From: Rufibacter roseolus
Lineage (GTDB): Bacteria; Bacteroidota; Bacteroidia; Cytophagales; Hymenobacteraceae
NCBI RefSeq assembly: GCF_017916365.1
Contig: NZ_JAFMSU010000002.1
Coordinates: forward strand, 1,116,001 to 1,180,000
Direction: 5' to 3'
DNA length: 64,000 bases
A model generated the notes under the pieces. The model was not told where the DNA came from and searched no databases. It was given only the letters and a program-made list of their open reading frames with translations. The position numbers and the translations under genes were made by a program. Positions 15,387-27,236 of this stretch are shown here, one piece after another; the stretch's first letter is position 1, and every line of letters starts with the position of its first letter.

Positions 15387-17489
15387 TTAAAACAAACAGG
15401 TTTCTACTTCTACATCGGTGGAGAGATGGAAGAACTCGCGGTGCATGTTGAAGATAGGCTCACCATCGGCAGGTTGGCGTTTGATGTAGGAGCCGTCCTC
15501 GCGCATGATGTAGGAGTTCTGGTTGTCCATGAGGTTGTAGCGCAGGATGTTGGTGGCCTGGCGTTTCAGGTCTTCGTGCACAATGTAGAACAAGGCCTCA
15601 ATGCGGCGCTCAAAACTGCGCACCATAATGTCGGCGCTGCCGCCCAGCACCTGCGGATTTCCGTTGTTGTGGAAATAAAATAAGCGTGCATGCTCCAAGT
15701 ATTCACCCACGATGGAGCTCACCTGGATGTTCTCGCTCAAGCCTTCGCGACCGGGCCGCAGGCAGCAGATACCGCGCACGATGAGCCTGATCTGCACCCC
15801 GGCCTGGGAAGCGGCGTAGAACTCGTCAATCACCTCTTTGTCCTCCAGCGAGTTGATCTTGATCACGATGCCCGCGGGTAAACCAAGTTCGGCATTGAGA
15901 CGCTCCTGCCGGATTAAGTCAATCAGCTGCTGCCGCATATCCTTTGGCGCCGTGATCAGGTACTCGTAGTTTTCGGGGTAAGAGTGCCCGGTGATTACGT
16001 TGAAGAATTCAGACACGTCATGGCCGTACACGTCATCGGTGGTCAGGAGGCTGATATCGGTATAGGTGCGACTCGTGGATTCATTGTAGTTTCCGCTGCC
16101 TATGTGTACGTAACGCGTCACCTTCTCCCCTTCCTTCCGGATGATCATGAGCATTTTGGTGTGCGTCTTGTACTTGCTGATACCGTAAATCACGAAACAG
16201 CCGGCCTTTTCTAGCTTCTCCCCTTCGCGCAGGTTGCGTTCCTCGTCAAAACGGGCCTTTACCTCAAGCAGCGCCGAGACGTGTTTCCCGTTTTCAGCGG
16301 CTTTAAGCAAGGCTGCGGTTACGCGGGAATTATCCGCTAAGCGGTAAATGGTCTGCTTGATCCCCAGCACGTACGGGTCCTCGGCGGCTTTCTCCAGCAA
16401 GGTTACTACGGGCTCAATGCTGTTGTACGGGTGGTGCAACAGCACGTCATGGTGCTTGAGGTATTCAAAGATATTGTCCATGGCCCCGGGCGGCAAGCTG
16501 GGCGCCGGAATTGGCGCTGGTGGGCGCTGAATCTTGTTCGCGAAATGCGGGTGCCGGATGATCTGCCAAAGTGATTTAAGGTCAATAAGCCGATCAATGG
16601 AAAAGATGTTGCCGTTGTCAATAGACCAGCGCTCTTTAAGCATTTTTAACACGTACGGAGAAGGTGTGCGTTCTACCTCCATGCGCACCACACGGCCTTT
16701 CTTCCGGTTCTTAAGCTTTTGTTTTACCTCCTGCACAAAATCCTGGTCCATGTCATCGCTTTCCTCCAGCGTGAAATCACCGTTACGGGTGATCCGGAAC
16801 AGGTTCACCGACTCGATCTCCACGTTGCGGAAGAGCTTATCCATGTTCCAGCGGATGATCTCCTCAATAGGCACGAAGATGATTTTGTTTTTGCGCGAGA
16901 TTTCAAAAAAACGGGTCAAATTCCCGGGTATCTGCACAAAGGTGGTACGGCTCTGCTGCTTTTCTTCCTCAGAGGTACGGGTGACTACCGCAAAGATGAG
17001 CAGTTGGTTCATCATGAGCGGGAACCCGTGGTAAGAGTCATACACCATGGGTGTAAGCAGCGGATAGATGGTGTTCTTGAAATAAGAAGCCGCCTTGGCC
17101 TGCTCAGACTCGGTGAGGTCCTCTACGTTGCAGATGTTGAAACCGTGCCGGTCAAAATCAGGCTTTATCTCCTCGTAAGTCTGGCATTGGTCTCCCACAA
17201 AGCGGTGGGCCAGATCCAGCAGTTTTTTCCGGAAGGGCAGCTCCCGCAAGCCTGAATAATCCACGCGCTCTTTCCCGAAGTCAATATAGTTGTACAAGCT
17301 GCCCACCCTGATCATGAAGAACTCATCCAGGTTGGAGGAGGTTATGGCCAGAAACTTCATTCTATCAAACAGGGAGGTGTTAGGATTCTTTGCCAGATCC
17401 AACACCCTGTAGTTGAAACGCAACCAGCTAAGGTCGCGGCTAATGTAGTTACTTCTCCGGATTTGCTCCGATGCCTTGATTGAATTCAT
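15387..17489 (-). CDS. ppk1: Polyphosphate kinase 1
   Basis: 700 residues, full length for PPK1. N-terminal domain: YISRDLSWLRFNYRVLD and ITSSNLDEFFMIRVG. Head domain and C-domains follow, with LHHPYNSIEPVV, TIYRLADNSRVTAALLKAAE and the phospholipase-D-like catalytic part: TRYVHIGSGNYNESTSRTYT holds the autophosphorylated histidine, and EYLEHARLFYFHNNG the second conserved histidine. It polymerises the gamma-phosphate of ATP into polyphosphate. It is convergent with the exopolyphosphatase gene. A separate transcription unit, as gyrB upstream has its own terminator. Confidence 0.97.
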   Translation of the reverse strand: MNSIKASEQIRRSNYISRDLSWLRFNYRVLDLAKNPNTSLFDRMKFLAITSSNLDEFFMIRVGSLYNYIDFGKERVDYSGLRELPFRKKLLDLAHRFVGDQCQTYEEIKPDFDRHGFNICNVEDLTESEQAKAASYFKNTIYPLLTPMVYDSYHGFPLMMNQLLIFAVVTRTSEEEKQQSRTTFVQIPGNLTRFFEISRKNKIIFVPIEEIIRWNMDKLFRNVEIESVNLFRITRNGDFTLEESDDMDQDFVQEVKQKLKNRKKGRVVRMEVERTPSPYVLKMLKERWSIDNGNIFSIDRLIDLKSLWQIIRHPHFANKIQRPPAPIPAPSLPPGAMDNIFEYLKHHDVLLHHPYNSIEPVVTLLEKAAEDPYVLGIKQTIYRLADNSRVTAALLKAAENGKHVSALLEVKARFDEERNLREGEKLEKAGCFVIYGISKYKTHTKMLMIIRKEGEKVTRYVHIGSGNYNESTSRTYTDISLLTTDDVYGHDVSEFFNVITGHSYPENYEYLITAPKDMRQQLIDLIRQERLNAELGLPAGIVIKINSLEDKEVIDEFYAASQAGVQIRLIVRGICCLRPGREGLSENIQVSSIVGEYLEHARLFYFHNNGNPQVLGGSADIMVRSFERRIEALFYIVHEDLKRQATNILRYNLMDNQNSYIMREDGSYIKRQPADGEPIFNMHREFFHLSTDVEVETCLF

Positions 17490-17599
17490 ACCTGGTGGTC
17501 AACTTCTACTTTTCTGTGCTTCTTTATACGTAATTACGTGTAGCTACGTGAATCTCTTGCCTTGCTAATTAACGGCTTTCTCTGCCCAAGCGCAACAGA

Positions 17600-17622
17600 A
17601 AAGCCTGCATAAAGCAGGCTTT
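17600..17622 (-). terminator. gyrB terminator
   Basis: Stem AAAGCCTGC (17600-17608) / GCAGGCTTT (17614-17622), loop of 5. On the minus strand the stem is followed by TTCTG, giving a modest T-tract. It lies 26 bp beyond the gyrB stop. Confidence 0.7.
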
Positions 17623-17647
17623 CCTTTGCAATATCAAAAATCGGGCC

Positions 17648-20451
<2,804 letters not shown>

Positions 20452-21429
20452 ATGAAGGACGTAATTTTAGGCATTGACATCGGTGGTACGAACACCAAGT
20501 TTGGCTTTATTGACCGCGATGGCATCATTTTAACCCAAGGCGAGCTCCCAACCACTGAGGGAGAGACCGTACATGATTTCCTGCGCATCCTCTACAGCGA
20601 GGTGCAAACCAAGTTCAAGAAAATTGAAGACGAAGCCAACGTCATTGGTGTAGGTGTAGGCGCCCCTAACGGCAACTTCTATACAGGTACCATTGAGAAT
20701 GCACCCAACCTGAAATGGCATGGTTCAGTGCCGTTGGTGGAGTTGCTTAATTCTTACTTCAAGCTTCCTATCTACCTTACCAATGACGCCAACGCAGCCG
20801 CTATTGGTGAGATGATCTACGGCGGTGCCAAAGACATGAAGAACTTCGTGGTGGTAACCCTGGGTACAGGTTTGGGTAGCGGTATTGTGGTGAACGGAGA
20901 GTTGGTGTACGGCCATGACGGCAACGCCGGTGAGTTGGGCCACACCCTGGTGAACGTGAAAGGCAGCGGCCGTGTTTGCGGTTGCGGACGTCGCGGATGC
21001 CTGGAGACCTACGTTTCTGCCACCGGTATCAAACGCACTGTTTACAAATTCTTAGCAGACTACACAGATTACAGCGAACTGCGCGGCGTAAGCTTCAACG
21101 ACCTCAACGCCGAGATGATCACCCAGGCGGCCAAACGCGGAGACAAAATCGCGATTGACTGCTTTGAGTACACCGGCAAAGTGCTGGGCATGAAACTAGC
21201 CGATACCGTGGCGCACCTGAGCCCCGAGGCGATCTTCCTCTTCGGTGGTCTGACCCGCGCCGAGGAGTTCCTGTTTGACCCGGTTCGTTACCACATGGAG
21301 AAAAACCTCCTGAGCATTTTCAAAGGCAAAGTGAAAATCTTGCCTTCTGGCTTAGGTTTAAGCAATACGGCGGTAATGGGCGCAGCAGCCCTTGCCTGGA
21401 AAGAACTGGAGCGCGTGCCTGTGGCCTAA
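20452..21429 (+). CDS. ROK family sugar kinase, probable glucokinase
   Basis: 325 residues. ATP site: VILGIDIGGTNTKFGFIDRD. The ROK signature and zinc site are intact: GNAGELGHTLVNVKGSGRVC-GCGRRGCLETYVS, supplying the His and three Cys ligands. Sugar contacts sit in TNDANAAAIGEMIYGGAKD (catalytic Asp). No DNA-binding domain is present, so it is an enzyme rather than a NagC-like repressor. It probably phosphorylates free glucose, which fits the glucose released by the maltose phosphorylase encoded about 11 kb downstream; that link is inference. A strong terminator follows. Confidence 0.9.
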   Translation: MKDVILGIDIGGTNTKFGFIDRDGIILTQGELPTTEGETVHDFLRILYSEVQTKFKKIEDEANVIGVGVGAPNGNFYTGTIENAPNLKWHGSVPLVELLNSYFKLPIYLTNDANAAAIGEMIYGGAKDMKNFVVVTLGTGLGSGIVVNGELVYGHDGNAGELGHTLVNVKGSGRVCGCGRRGCLETYVSATGIKRTVYKFLADYTDYSELRGVSFNDLNAEMITQAAKRGDKIAIDCFEYTGKVLGMKLADTVAHLSPEAIFLFGGLTRAEEFLFDPVRYHMEKNLLSIFKGKVKILPSGLGLSNTAVMGAAALAWKELERVPVA

Positions 21430-21446
21430 CTCTACTTCATTTTCCA

Positions 21447-21489
21447 CAAACAAAAAGCCCGAAGGTGTTCCCTTCGGGCTTTTTGTTTG
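21447..21489 (+). terminator. Terminator of the ROK kinase gene
   Basis: Stem with core AAAAAGCCCGAAGG (21452-21465) / CCTTCGGGCTTTTT (21471-21484), extended by CAAAC/GTTTG pairs to about 19 bp. Loop TGTTC. Confidence 0.88.
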
Positions 21490-21904
21490 TCCGCCAATTC
21501 ACATACCTAAAACGAACTCCTTTATAATTCTTATTTCCCTTATGAAAACCTAAAAACACACACGAAACAGGCTAAATTATAAAGCTTGCTCATTGCTTTC
21601 GGCTGGATAAAAAAGTACCTTAGGTTAATCAAGACCCAGCCGGTTCTTCTTTAGTAAGAAACATCCACCTGCGCTCCTGATCCAAAAGGTTTCTGCTACA
21701 TGGGAACCACAGCCTCGGCCCGTGAGATAGGCAAATCCCTTCCAAGTTGACCAGCTGTCCTCCGGTTTTCTGGAGCTTTTAGCCTTATTCCTTTATTAAG
21801 GTTCTCCCATCCCCCCCTGTAAAGCTTTTTGGTCTCTGAAAACCTATCAAGCTTTCCTGTTCCTTCCTATCCTAGGCTATTCACTTCATAACTTATTAAG
21901 GATC
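21490..21904. other. Upstream region of the first S74/T9SS gene
   Basis: 415 bp without a supported gene. A motif ACACACACGAAACAGG and several pyrimidine tracts were noted, but no clear operator, riboswitch or -7 box. Confidence 0.35.
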
Positions 21905-23557
21905 ATGAAGAAGTTAGTACTATTCCTCCTCGTTTTTTCCTGTACCATCTGGAATGCCACCGCTCAGAACACGGCTCCTAACTGGAGCCTGGCAGGAAAC
22001 AGCAACGCAGGCACCGCAAAGCTAGGTACCACCAACGGAGTTCACCTTCGCTTCTTCACCAACAACAAGGAGCGGATGCGTCTGACTGCCTCGGGGCTGG
22101 TGGGCATTGGCACTACTACCCCAACAGCCAAGCTGCAAGTAAACAGCGGCCCTACCCTGGACCCGTTAAGGGTATTGGTAAATAACTCCACCAAGCTGCT
22201 GGCGAGCCGCAACGGCGGACTCAGCGTGGGCTTTTCCGCCACCCCGCCAGCCAATGGCCTGTTGGTGGATGGCAACGTAGGCATCGGGATCACCTCCCCA
22301 GACCCCAGTACCAAAATGCACATCTCAGCCGTGGCCGGGGGAACCAACAGCACTGGCCTCTATACCATTGGGAACTTGTATGGCCTGCGCGCCGCGGCAG
22401 CGGCTACTTCCGGAATTGGGTTAACAGCCCAGAGTGGGTCGTTAGGGATTGGCATTTTCAGCCGGGGCGACAGTATTGGCATAGATTCTCAAGGCCAACA
22501 CATTGGGCTCAGGGCTCAGAGTACTGATATCTACGGAGTTGGAATATATAGTATTGGCGGATACCCTAACGGCACAGGTATTTTTTCCAGGGCCGGGTTT
22601 ATGGGGATTGATGTGAGTGCGGACAGTTATGGCATCAATAGCTATAGCCCACATATTGGGGTTCTCAGTACTGGTGACAATGTGGGCGTGCAGGCTTACA
22701 GTGCTTTTGGCAGAGCCGTTCAGGGGGATAGTGAAGTAGGATACGGCGGTTATTTTGACTCTAATTACGGGACGGGAATCTATGCCACCTCTAAATTCAG
22801 CACTTATGCGGGCATCTTCCAGGGGGACGTTTTTATTTCCGGCTCCGTTACGATGAGCGATGGAAGCATGAAGCGGAACGTGCAGGAGGTAGGTACAGCC
22901 ATCGAGATCATTAACAAACTGAAACCTGTGCAATACGAGTTCAGCCAGGCTGGCCAATATGCCCGGTTGAATCTGCCAAAGGGAAGCCATTTTGGGTTAG
23001 TGGCTCAGGACGTAGAGAAGGTACTGCCCTACTTGGTCAAAGAGGCCCAACTCATCGTGCCGGATCCGGGTAAGACAAACAACGGCGTCCCTAAGGAAAA
23101 AACCGCCCAAAAGACAGAACTGAAGGACACCAAAACAGAAACCATTAACGTGAAAGGAATCAACTACACTGAGTTGGTTCCCTTGCTCATCAAAGCCCTG
23201 CAGGAACAACAACAAACCATCACTACACTTACCGAAAGGGTTACCCAACTGGAAGCCGGCTCCGGAACAGGCGGCAAAAGCTCCCTTGGTCCTAAGGCTA
23301 CTGGCATCCTGCTGGAGCAGAACCAACCTAACCCCGTTGACCAGTCTACCACCTTCCGGTACAGCATACCAGTTGGCGCCACGGCCCAGATTCACGTTTA
23401 TGAGGCGAATTCCGGGAAACTACTCAAAACTATACCCGCCCCCGCCAATGGGAAAGTACAAATGAATGCCAGCGACTTGCCTAGTGGTAATTACGTCTAC
23501 ACCTTGACCGTGAACGGAAAACTGGCCGCCTCCAAACACATGATGGTATACCGGTAA
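21905..23557 (+). CDS. Secreted S74-chaperone (tail-spike-like) protein with T9SS sorting domain, paralogue 1
   Basis: 550 residues. Signal peptide MKKLVLFLLVFSCTIWNATA. Residues ~22-75 (WSLAGNSNAGTAKLGTTNGV ... GLVGIGTTTP) are the trimeric tail-fibre repeat style. Residues ~150-310 are Gly/Ile-rich short repeats (GIGIFSRGDSIGIDSQGQHI) suggesting a beta-helix or fibre shaft. An S74 intramolecular chaperone follows: VTMSDGSMKRNVQEVG with Ser318 and Lys323 spaced five apart as in the endosialidase dyad, LKPVQYEF and HFGLVAQDVEKVLP. A coiled coil (ALQEQQQTITTLTERVTQLE) and a T9SS type A domain (LLEQNQPNPVDQSTTFRYSI to MMVYR) end it. Probably an exported, surface-attached trimeric fibre. Not part of a prophage. 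Confidence 0.85.
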   Translation: MKKLVLFLLVFSCTIWNATAQNTAPNWSLAGNSNAGTAKLGTTNGVHLRFFTNNKERMRLTASGLVGIGTTTPTAKLQVNSGPTLDPLRVLVNNSTKLLASRNGGLSVGFSATPPANGLLVDGNVGIGITSPDPSTKMHISAVAGGTNSTGLYTIGNLYGLRAAAAATSGIGLTAQSGSLGIGIFSRGDSIGIDSQGQHIGLRAQSTDIYGVGIYSIGGYPNGTGIFSRAGFMGIDVSADSYGINSYSPHIGVLSTGDNVGVQAYSAFGRAVQGDSEVGYGGYFDSNYGTGIYATSKFSTYAGIFQGDVFISGSVTMSDGSMKRNVQEVGTAIEIINKLKPVQYEFSQAGQYARLNLPKGSHFGLVAQDVEKVLPYLVKEAQLIVPDPGKTNNGVPKEKTAQKTELKDTKTETINVKGINYTELVPLLIKALQEQQQTITTLTERVTQLEAGSGTGGKSSLGPKATGILLEQNQPNPVDQSTTFRYSIPVGATAQIHVYEANSGKLLKTIPAPANGKVQMNASDLPSGNYVYTLTVNGKLAASKHMMVYR

Positions 23558-23616
23558 AATCCGGTTTTAAATCAAGCACAAACTCCAATTCCCCAATGGT
23601 CCTTCTACCCTCCTGT

Positions 23617-23641
23617 AAAGCCTGGGCTTTTTCCAGGCTTT
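23617..23641 (+). terminator. Terminator after S74/T9SS paralogue 1
   Basis: AAAGCCTGG (23617-23625) / CCAGGCTTT (23633-23641) with a T-rich loop and TCTTG after it. It separates the two paralogues into distinct transcription units or attenuates the second. Confidence 0.7.
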
Positions 23642-23689
23642 CTTGTCGTCACGCGTTTTCAGTTCTCTTTTTTTAAATGACCTAAAAAC

Positions 23690-25207
23690 ATGAAGAAGGT
23701 TATACTTTTAATTTCCACGTTGTTCCTCCTCTCTGAGTCAACCGCGCAGAACACTGCTCCTTATTGGAGCCTGGCCGGTAACAGCAACGCAGGCACCGCA
23801 AAACTGGGCACTACCAACGGAGTTCACCTCCGGCTTTACACGAACAACAATGAACGAGTGAGAATTACGGCCCTTGGGCTGGTTGGCATTGGCACTACTA
23901 CCCCAACCACCAAGCTGCAGGTCAACAGCGCAGCCGGCCAGGATCCGGTTGGTGTGTTGGTGAATAATGTTACTAAATTTAAGGTACATAGAAACGGCGG
24001 ATTAAGCGTTGGTTTCAACAATACTCCCCCAAACAATGGCTTATATGTAAACGGTAAGGTAAATATCGGCACCTCCGTCTTTTCTCCTATCCATAAACTC
24101 CAGGTAGTGAATGACACCGCCTTTGGCTCGGGTATATTCACCAGCGGTCATGCCATTGGCCTAGAGGCAGAGGCGACAAACCTTTTCGGGACGGCTGTTT
24201 ATGGAAAAGCGCGCACGGGGGTTGAGGGCCAGGGATCCCAGGAGATAGGGTCTTACGGCGTGGTGGGCCAATCTGGATTTGTTGGCGTGGCTGGATACGC
24301 AGAACAATTTGGAGTACTTGGCTCCAGCGATGATGGCCATGGAGTGGAAGGATTCAGTGTAAACAGCTTTGCCGGTAACTTCGTGTCAAATTCTGGCAAC
24401 GGTGTCTATGCAACTACTTTAAACGGTCAGTTTGCCGCAGTCATTGATGGCGACGTTTTCCTCTCCAACACCTTTAAGGCAAGTGACGGGAACATCAAGA
24501 AAAATATGCAGCCGGTTGGTGATGCCATCACCCTCTTAAACAAGTTAAAACCCGTGCAATATGAGTTCAGGAAAGACGGACAATACGCCAAGCTTCACTT
24601 ACCCCAGGGGAGCCATTACGGGTTAGTGGCCCAGGATGTAGAAAAGGTTCTGCCCGATCTAGTAAAAGATGCACCAATCTACCTTCATGACCGGAGCGAG
24701 GAAAACAACAGGTTTACCGCCGAAGGCAAAATCTCCAAAAACATAGAAGCGAAAGACATCCAAAAGGAAAGCATCAATTTGAAAGGTGTGAACTACACCG
24801 AGCTGATTCCCTTGCTGATAAAGGCGGTGCAGGAGCAACAGCAGACCCTAGAGGAACAACGGCAAACCATAACTTTTCTCTCCCAAAGGGTGGCCCAACT
24901 GGAGTCCACAACTGGAGCAGAGAATAAAAGTGCCCTGGGTTCAAACAACCCAGGTATTCTGCTGGAACAGAACCAGCCTAACCCAGTAGACCAGATCACC
25001 ACCTTCCGGTACAGCATACCGGTTGGCGCCACGGGCCAGATTCATGTTTATGAGTCGAATTCCGGAAAACTAGTGAAAACCATTCAGGCTCCCACAACGG
25101 GCACAGCGCAGATGAATGCCCGAGACTTACCTGCCGGAAACTACGTTTACACACTAACGGTCAACGGGAAAATAGCTGCCTCCAAACACATGATGGTCAC
25201 CCGGTAA
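23690..25207 (+). CDS. Secreted S74-chaperone (tail-spike-like) protein with T9SS sorting domain, paralogue 2
   Basis: 505 residues, tandem paralogue of the preceding gene. Signal peptide MKKVILLISTLFLLSESTA. The first ~60 mature residues and the last ~190 are near-identical in plan to paralogue 1, while the shaft (about 120-260) differs and is shorter by some 45 residues: TGVEGQGSQEIGSYGVVGQS, FVGVAGYAEQFGVLGSSDDG. The S74 domain carries FKASDGNIKKNMQPVG with Ser265 and Lys270, then LKPVQYEFRKDGQ and HYGLVAQDVEKVLP. It ends with a longer coiled coil (VQEQQQTLEEQRQTITFLSQ) and a T9SS domain ending MMVTR. Constant ends with a variable middle suggest shaft swapping between paralogues. Confidence 0.85.
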   Translation: MKKVILLISTLFLLSESTAQNTAPYWSLAGNSNAGTAKLGTTNGVHLRLYTNNNERVRITALGLVGIGTTTPTTKLQVNSAAGQDPVGVLVNNVTKFKVHRNGGLSVGFNNTPPNNGLYVNGKVNIGTSVFSPIHKLQVVNDTAFGSGIFTSGHAIGLEAEATNLFGTAVYGKARTGVEGQGSQEIGSYGVVGQSGFVGVAGYAEQFGVLGSSDDGHGVEGFSVNSFAGNFVSNSGNGVYATTLNGQFAAVIDGDVFLSNTFKASDGNIKKNMQPVGDAITLLNKLKPVQYEFRKDGQYAKLHLPQGSHYGLVAQDVEKVLPDLVKDAPIYLHDRSEENNRFTAEGKISKNIEAKDIQKESINLKGVNYTELIPLLIKAVQEQQQTLEEQRQTITFLSQRVAQLESTTGAENKSALGSNNPGILLEQNQPNPVDQITTFRYSIPVGATGQIHVYESNSGKLVKTIQAPTTGTAQMNARDLPAGNYVYTLTVNGKIAASKHMMVTR

Positions 25208-25226
25208 AACCAATCATCTTTATAAC

Positions 25227-25266
25227 AAAAGCAAAGGGTGATCTTTTCAGATCAGCCTTTGCTTTT
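25227..25266. terminator. Terminator after S74/T9SS paralogue 2
   Basis: A 17-bp stem with one mismatch: AAAAGCAAAGG ... CCTTTGCTTTT outside, TGATC / GATCA inside, loop TTTTCA. A and T runs on both sides allow bidirectional use with the convergent GH1-like gene. Confidence 0.8.
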
Positions 25267-25446
25267 GGTTCATCACGAAGTACATCATGTAAATGTTCGT
25301 TCACCTGAAAGGAGATTTCTTTAACCTTCTCATTTGGGCTTAACCATCGGTCCCTGGCTTAAATTCTTATAAACTGATCCGAGACTAACGGTCAGAGGTG
25401 AGAGTTTAAAGGTTAGTTTTAAGAAAAAAGTATTGAACCCTGTTTC

Positions 25447-26691
25447 TTAGTGCCAGTTCTTGTCGGGTTTCTTCTTCAGGCGTTTGGCGGCGTCTATGAC
25501 GTCCTGCAGTTCTACGGGATCGTTGAAAGGGTCTTCGTCCAGTTGGGTGACGCGGTTAAGTTCTTTCTGCCAGCGGCGCAGTTCCCGGATGTAAGGTTCG
25601 CATTCCACCCGCCTCAATTCATCGTTGTGTAATTCAAGGTCGCAGATGCCGTTGTGCAGCCACTCGCCGGTGTGCCAGTCGGGCATGTCTACCGCCGGGA
25701 ACAGGCAGATGCCATGCAGATCTATACCGGCTTCCACGGCCGCCAAAGACTCATCCATGACATCGCGGAGCCAGTCTTCCCGCCCGTCTTTCAGCCCGCT
25801 GGTCTCCCCAATGATCATGGGGCGTTTGTAGCGGTCATACACCCAGTGCATTAGTTCGCAAAGCGGTTTGATGCGGTCATCATCGGGCGGAAGCGCGGCA
25901 TGAGGCCCCTGCTCCCGGTACTCCATCTGTCCGAAGGAGTAGTTGTTGGCGCCTACGATGTCCAGGGTCTCGGGAGAACCACCTAGCTCGGGATGTTCTT
26001 TGCCGCAGATGATGTCCCAGGCCAGGAAAGTGTCTACATAAGTTTCGTGGTGGGCTGCCTCCTTCAGATCGGGACGGTCTTTGGGTGCCACCACCTGCAC
26101 CAGGGGATCAATATGGATCATGCGGGCCTCCGGAATCACTTCTCTGATGGCCTTTACTCCGGCAATGGCAGCTTTGCAGAGCGCCACCCTCAGTTTAAAG
26201 CGGTCTTCCTTCGTTTTCTTATAAGGCGCTACCCAGCCCCACTCGCCGGCGCAGAAAGAGAAAAATGTGATCTCGTTGATGGGCGTAAAGAAGTACGGTG
26301 GGGGCAATTTGTCAACAACGTATTCGGCGGCTGCCCGGCAATAAGAAGCAAAGCGTTGGGTGAAAGTATCGGTGAAAGGATCCAGGTCATCGGGGTAGCC
26401 GTAGTGGCAGAGATCCCATATGGGCAAAATCTTGTGCTGTTGCATGGCCGCAATCATGGGATCTATAGCCGAGAAATCATACGTTCCAGCCTTATCCACC
26501 ATAGGCCAGGGAATGCCTTCCCGCGAGACCGCAATCCCCAGTCGCCGCAGCAGTTCATAATCACTATGGGCAAACCTGTCATGCTGCGTCTCCTCTACAA
26601 GGTTGCGGCGTCCTTTGTCTTTCCACAGGAAAGTGGAGCATTCAAATCCGGAGATGAAGAAGGTGGGGAAGATACCGGGTCGCTTTGCCAT
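25447..26691 (-). CDS. GH1-like glycoside hydrolase (clan GH-A)
   Basis: 414 residues, no signal peptide, so cytoplasmic. The fold reads as a (beta/alpha)8 GH-A enzyme: FISGFECSTFLWKDKGRR at the start, YELLRRLGIAVSREGIPWPM, ILPIWDLCHYGYPDDLDPFT, then FFTPINEITFFSFCAGEWGW with the acid/base Glu in the NE motif, and RPMIIGETSGLKDG giving the nucleophile Glu. It is shorter than typical GH1 beta-glucosidases (~450) and the subtype is divergent, so substrate is unknown. It is convergent with the S74 pair and divergent from the small lipoprotein gene; its link to the starch locus is only positional. Confidence 0.72.
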   Translation of the reverse strand: MAKRPGIFPTFFISGFECSTFLWKDKGRRNLVEETQHDRFAHSDYELLRRLGIAVSREGIPWPMVDKAGTYDFSAIDPMIAAMQQHKILPIWDLCHYGYPDDLDPFTDTFTQRFASYCRAAAEYVVDKLPPPYFFTPINEITFFSFCAGEWGWVAPYKKTKEDRFKLRVALCKAAIAGVKAIREVIPEARMIHIDPLVQVVAPKDRPDLKEAAHHETYVDTFLAWDIICGKEHPELGGSPETLDIVGANNYSFGQMEYREQGPHAALPPDDDRIKPLCELMHWVYDRYKRPMIIGETSGLKDGREDWLRDVMDESLAAVEAGIDLHGICLFPAVDMPDWHTGEWLHNGICDLELHNDELRRVECEPYIRELRRWQKELNRVTQLDEDPFNDPVELQDVIDAAKRLKKKPDKNWH

Positions 26692-26946
26692 AGTATAGAT
26701 AAACTCAGAATTTACCTAAAGGTTCTAAGCTGCCCGGGGCTGCCTTAATCAGGTTGAAAGGATTTCAAAATGGGAAAGCACTTAGGTTTACCTATCACAG
26801 TTTGAAAACTTTATGACCGCTTGCTGGGATGGATTCGACGCCATCTCAGCGTCGCCGGAAGGCTACTCCTACCCAAGCCCGATTATTCCGTACAAAGATT
26901 TAAAACTTCTAATATTTAGAAAAAACGTGCCTAAAACATAACCCCT

Positions 26947-27147
26947 ATGAAAAAGACCATCTTCACCAACCTACTGGCCCTTACGCTGGTAGGTGGCATC
27001 TTTACTGCCTGCGGCGAGAAAGCCCCCGCCGAGAAAACCGGCACTACCAACACCGAAGACATGGTAGAAGGCGCGGACGGCGGCCTGGACTCCTTGAACC
27101 TGCCAGACTCCTCCGCCACCACTACCACCGGAGGTGACCAGCAGTAA
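26947..27147 (+). CDS. Small secreted lipoprotein of unknown function
   Basis: 66 residues. Signal peptide MKKTIFTNLLALTLVGGIFT-AC, with a lipobox-like GIFTAC placing the lipidated cysteine near residue 22. The mature part is short, acidic and low in complexity (EDMVEGADGGLDSLNLPDSS), probably unstructured. No domain is recognised. Many Bacteroidota encode such short acidic lipoproteins. A copy of the intergenic palindrome lies directly downstream and doubles as a terminator. Confidence 0.65.
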   Translation: MKKTIFTNLLALTLVGGIFTACGEKAPAEKTGTTNTEDMVEGADGGLDSLNLPDSSATTTTGGDQQ

Positions 27148-27158
27148 CCGCTCATGAA

Positions 27159-27214
27159 AATCCCTGCTGCTTTTAGGCCGATTTACAAAATAGAGCCCAA
27201 GAACAGCAGGGATT
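27159..27214. terminator. Hairpin with embedded intergenic palindrome (copy)
   Basis: An outer perfect 11-bp stem AATCCCTGCTG (27159-27169) / CAGCAGGGATT (27204-27214) encloses the family core CTTTTAGGCCG...GAGCCCAAGAAC (27170-27204). It lies between the convergent lipoprotein and esterase genes. Confidence 0.65.
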
Positions 27215-27236
27215 GCTTTATCCTTTCACCAAGATG

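Noticed and set aside
21905-25207. Possible prophage because of tail-fibre-like proteins
   Set aside because: Both proteins have signal peptides and T9SS tails, and there is no terminase, portal, capsid, integrase or lysis gene nearby.
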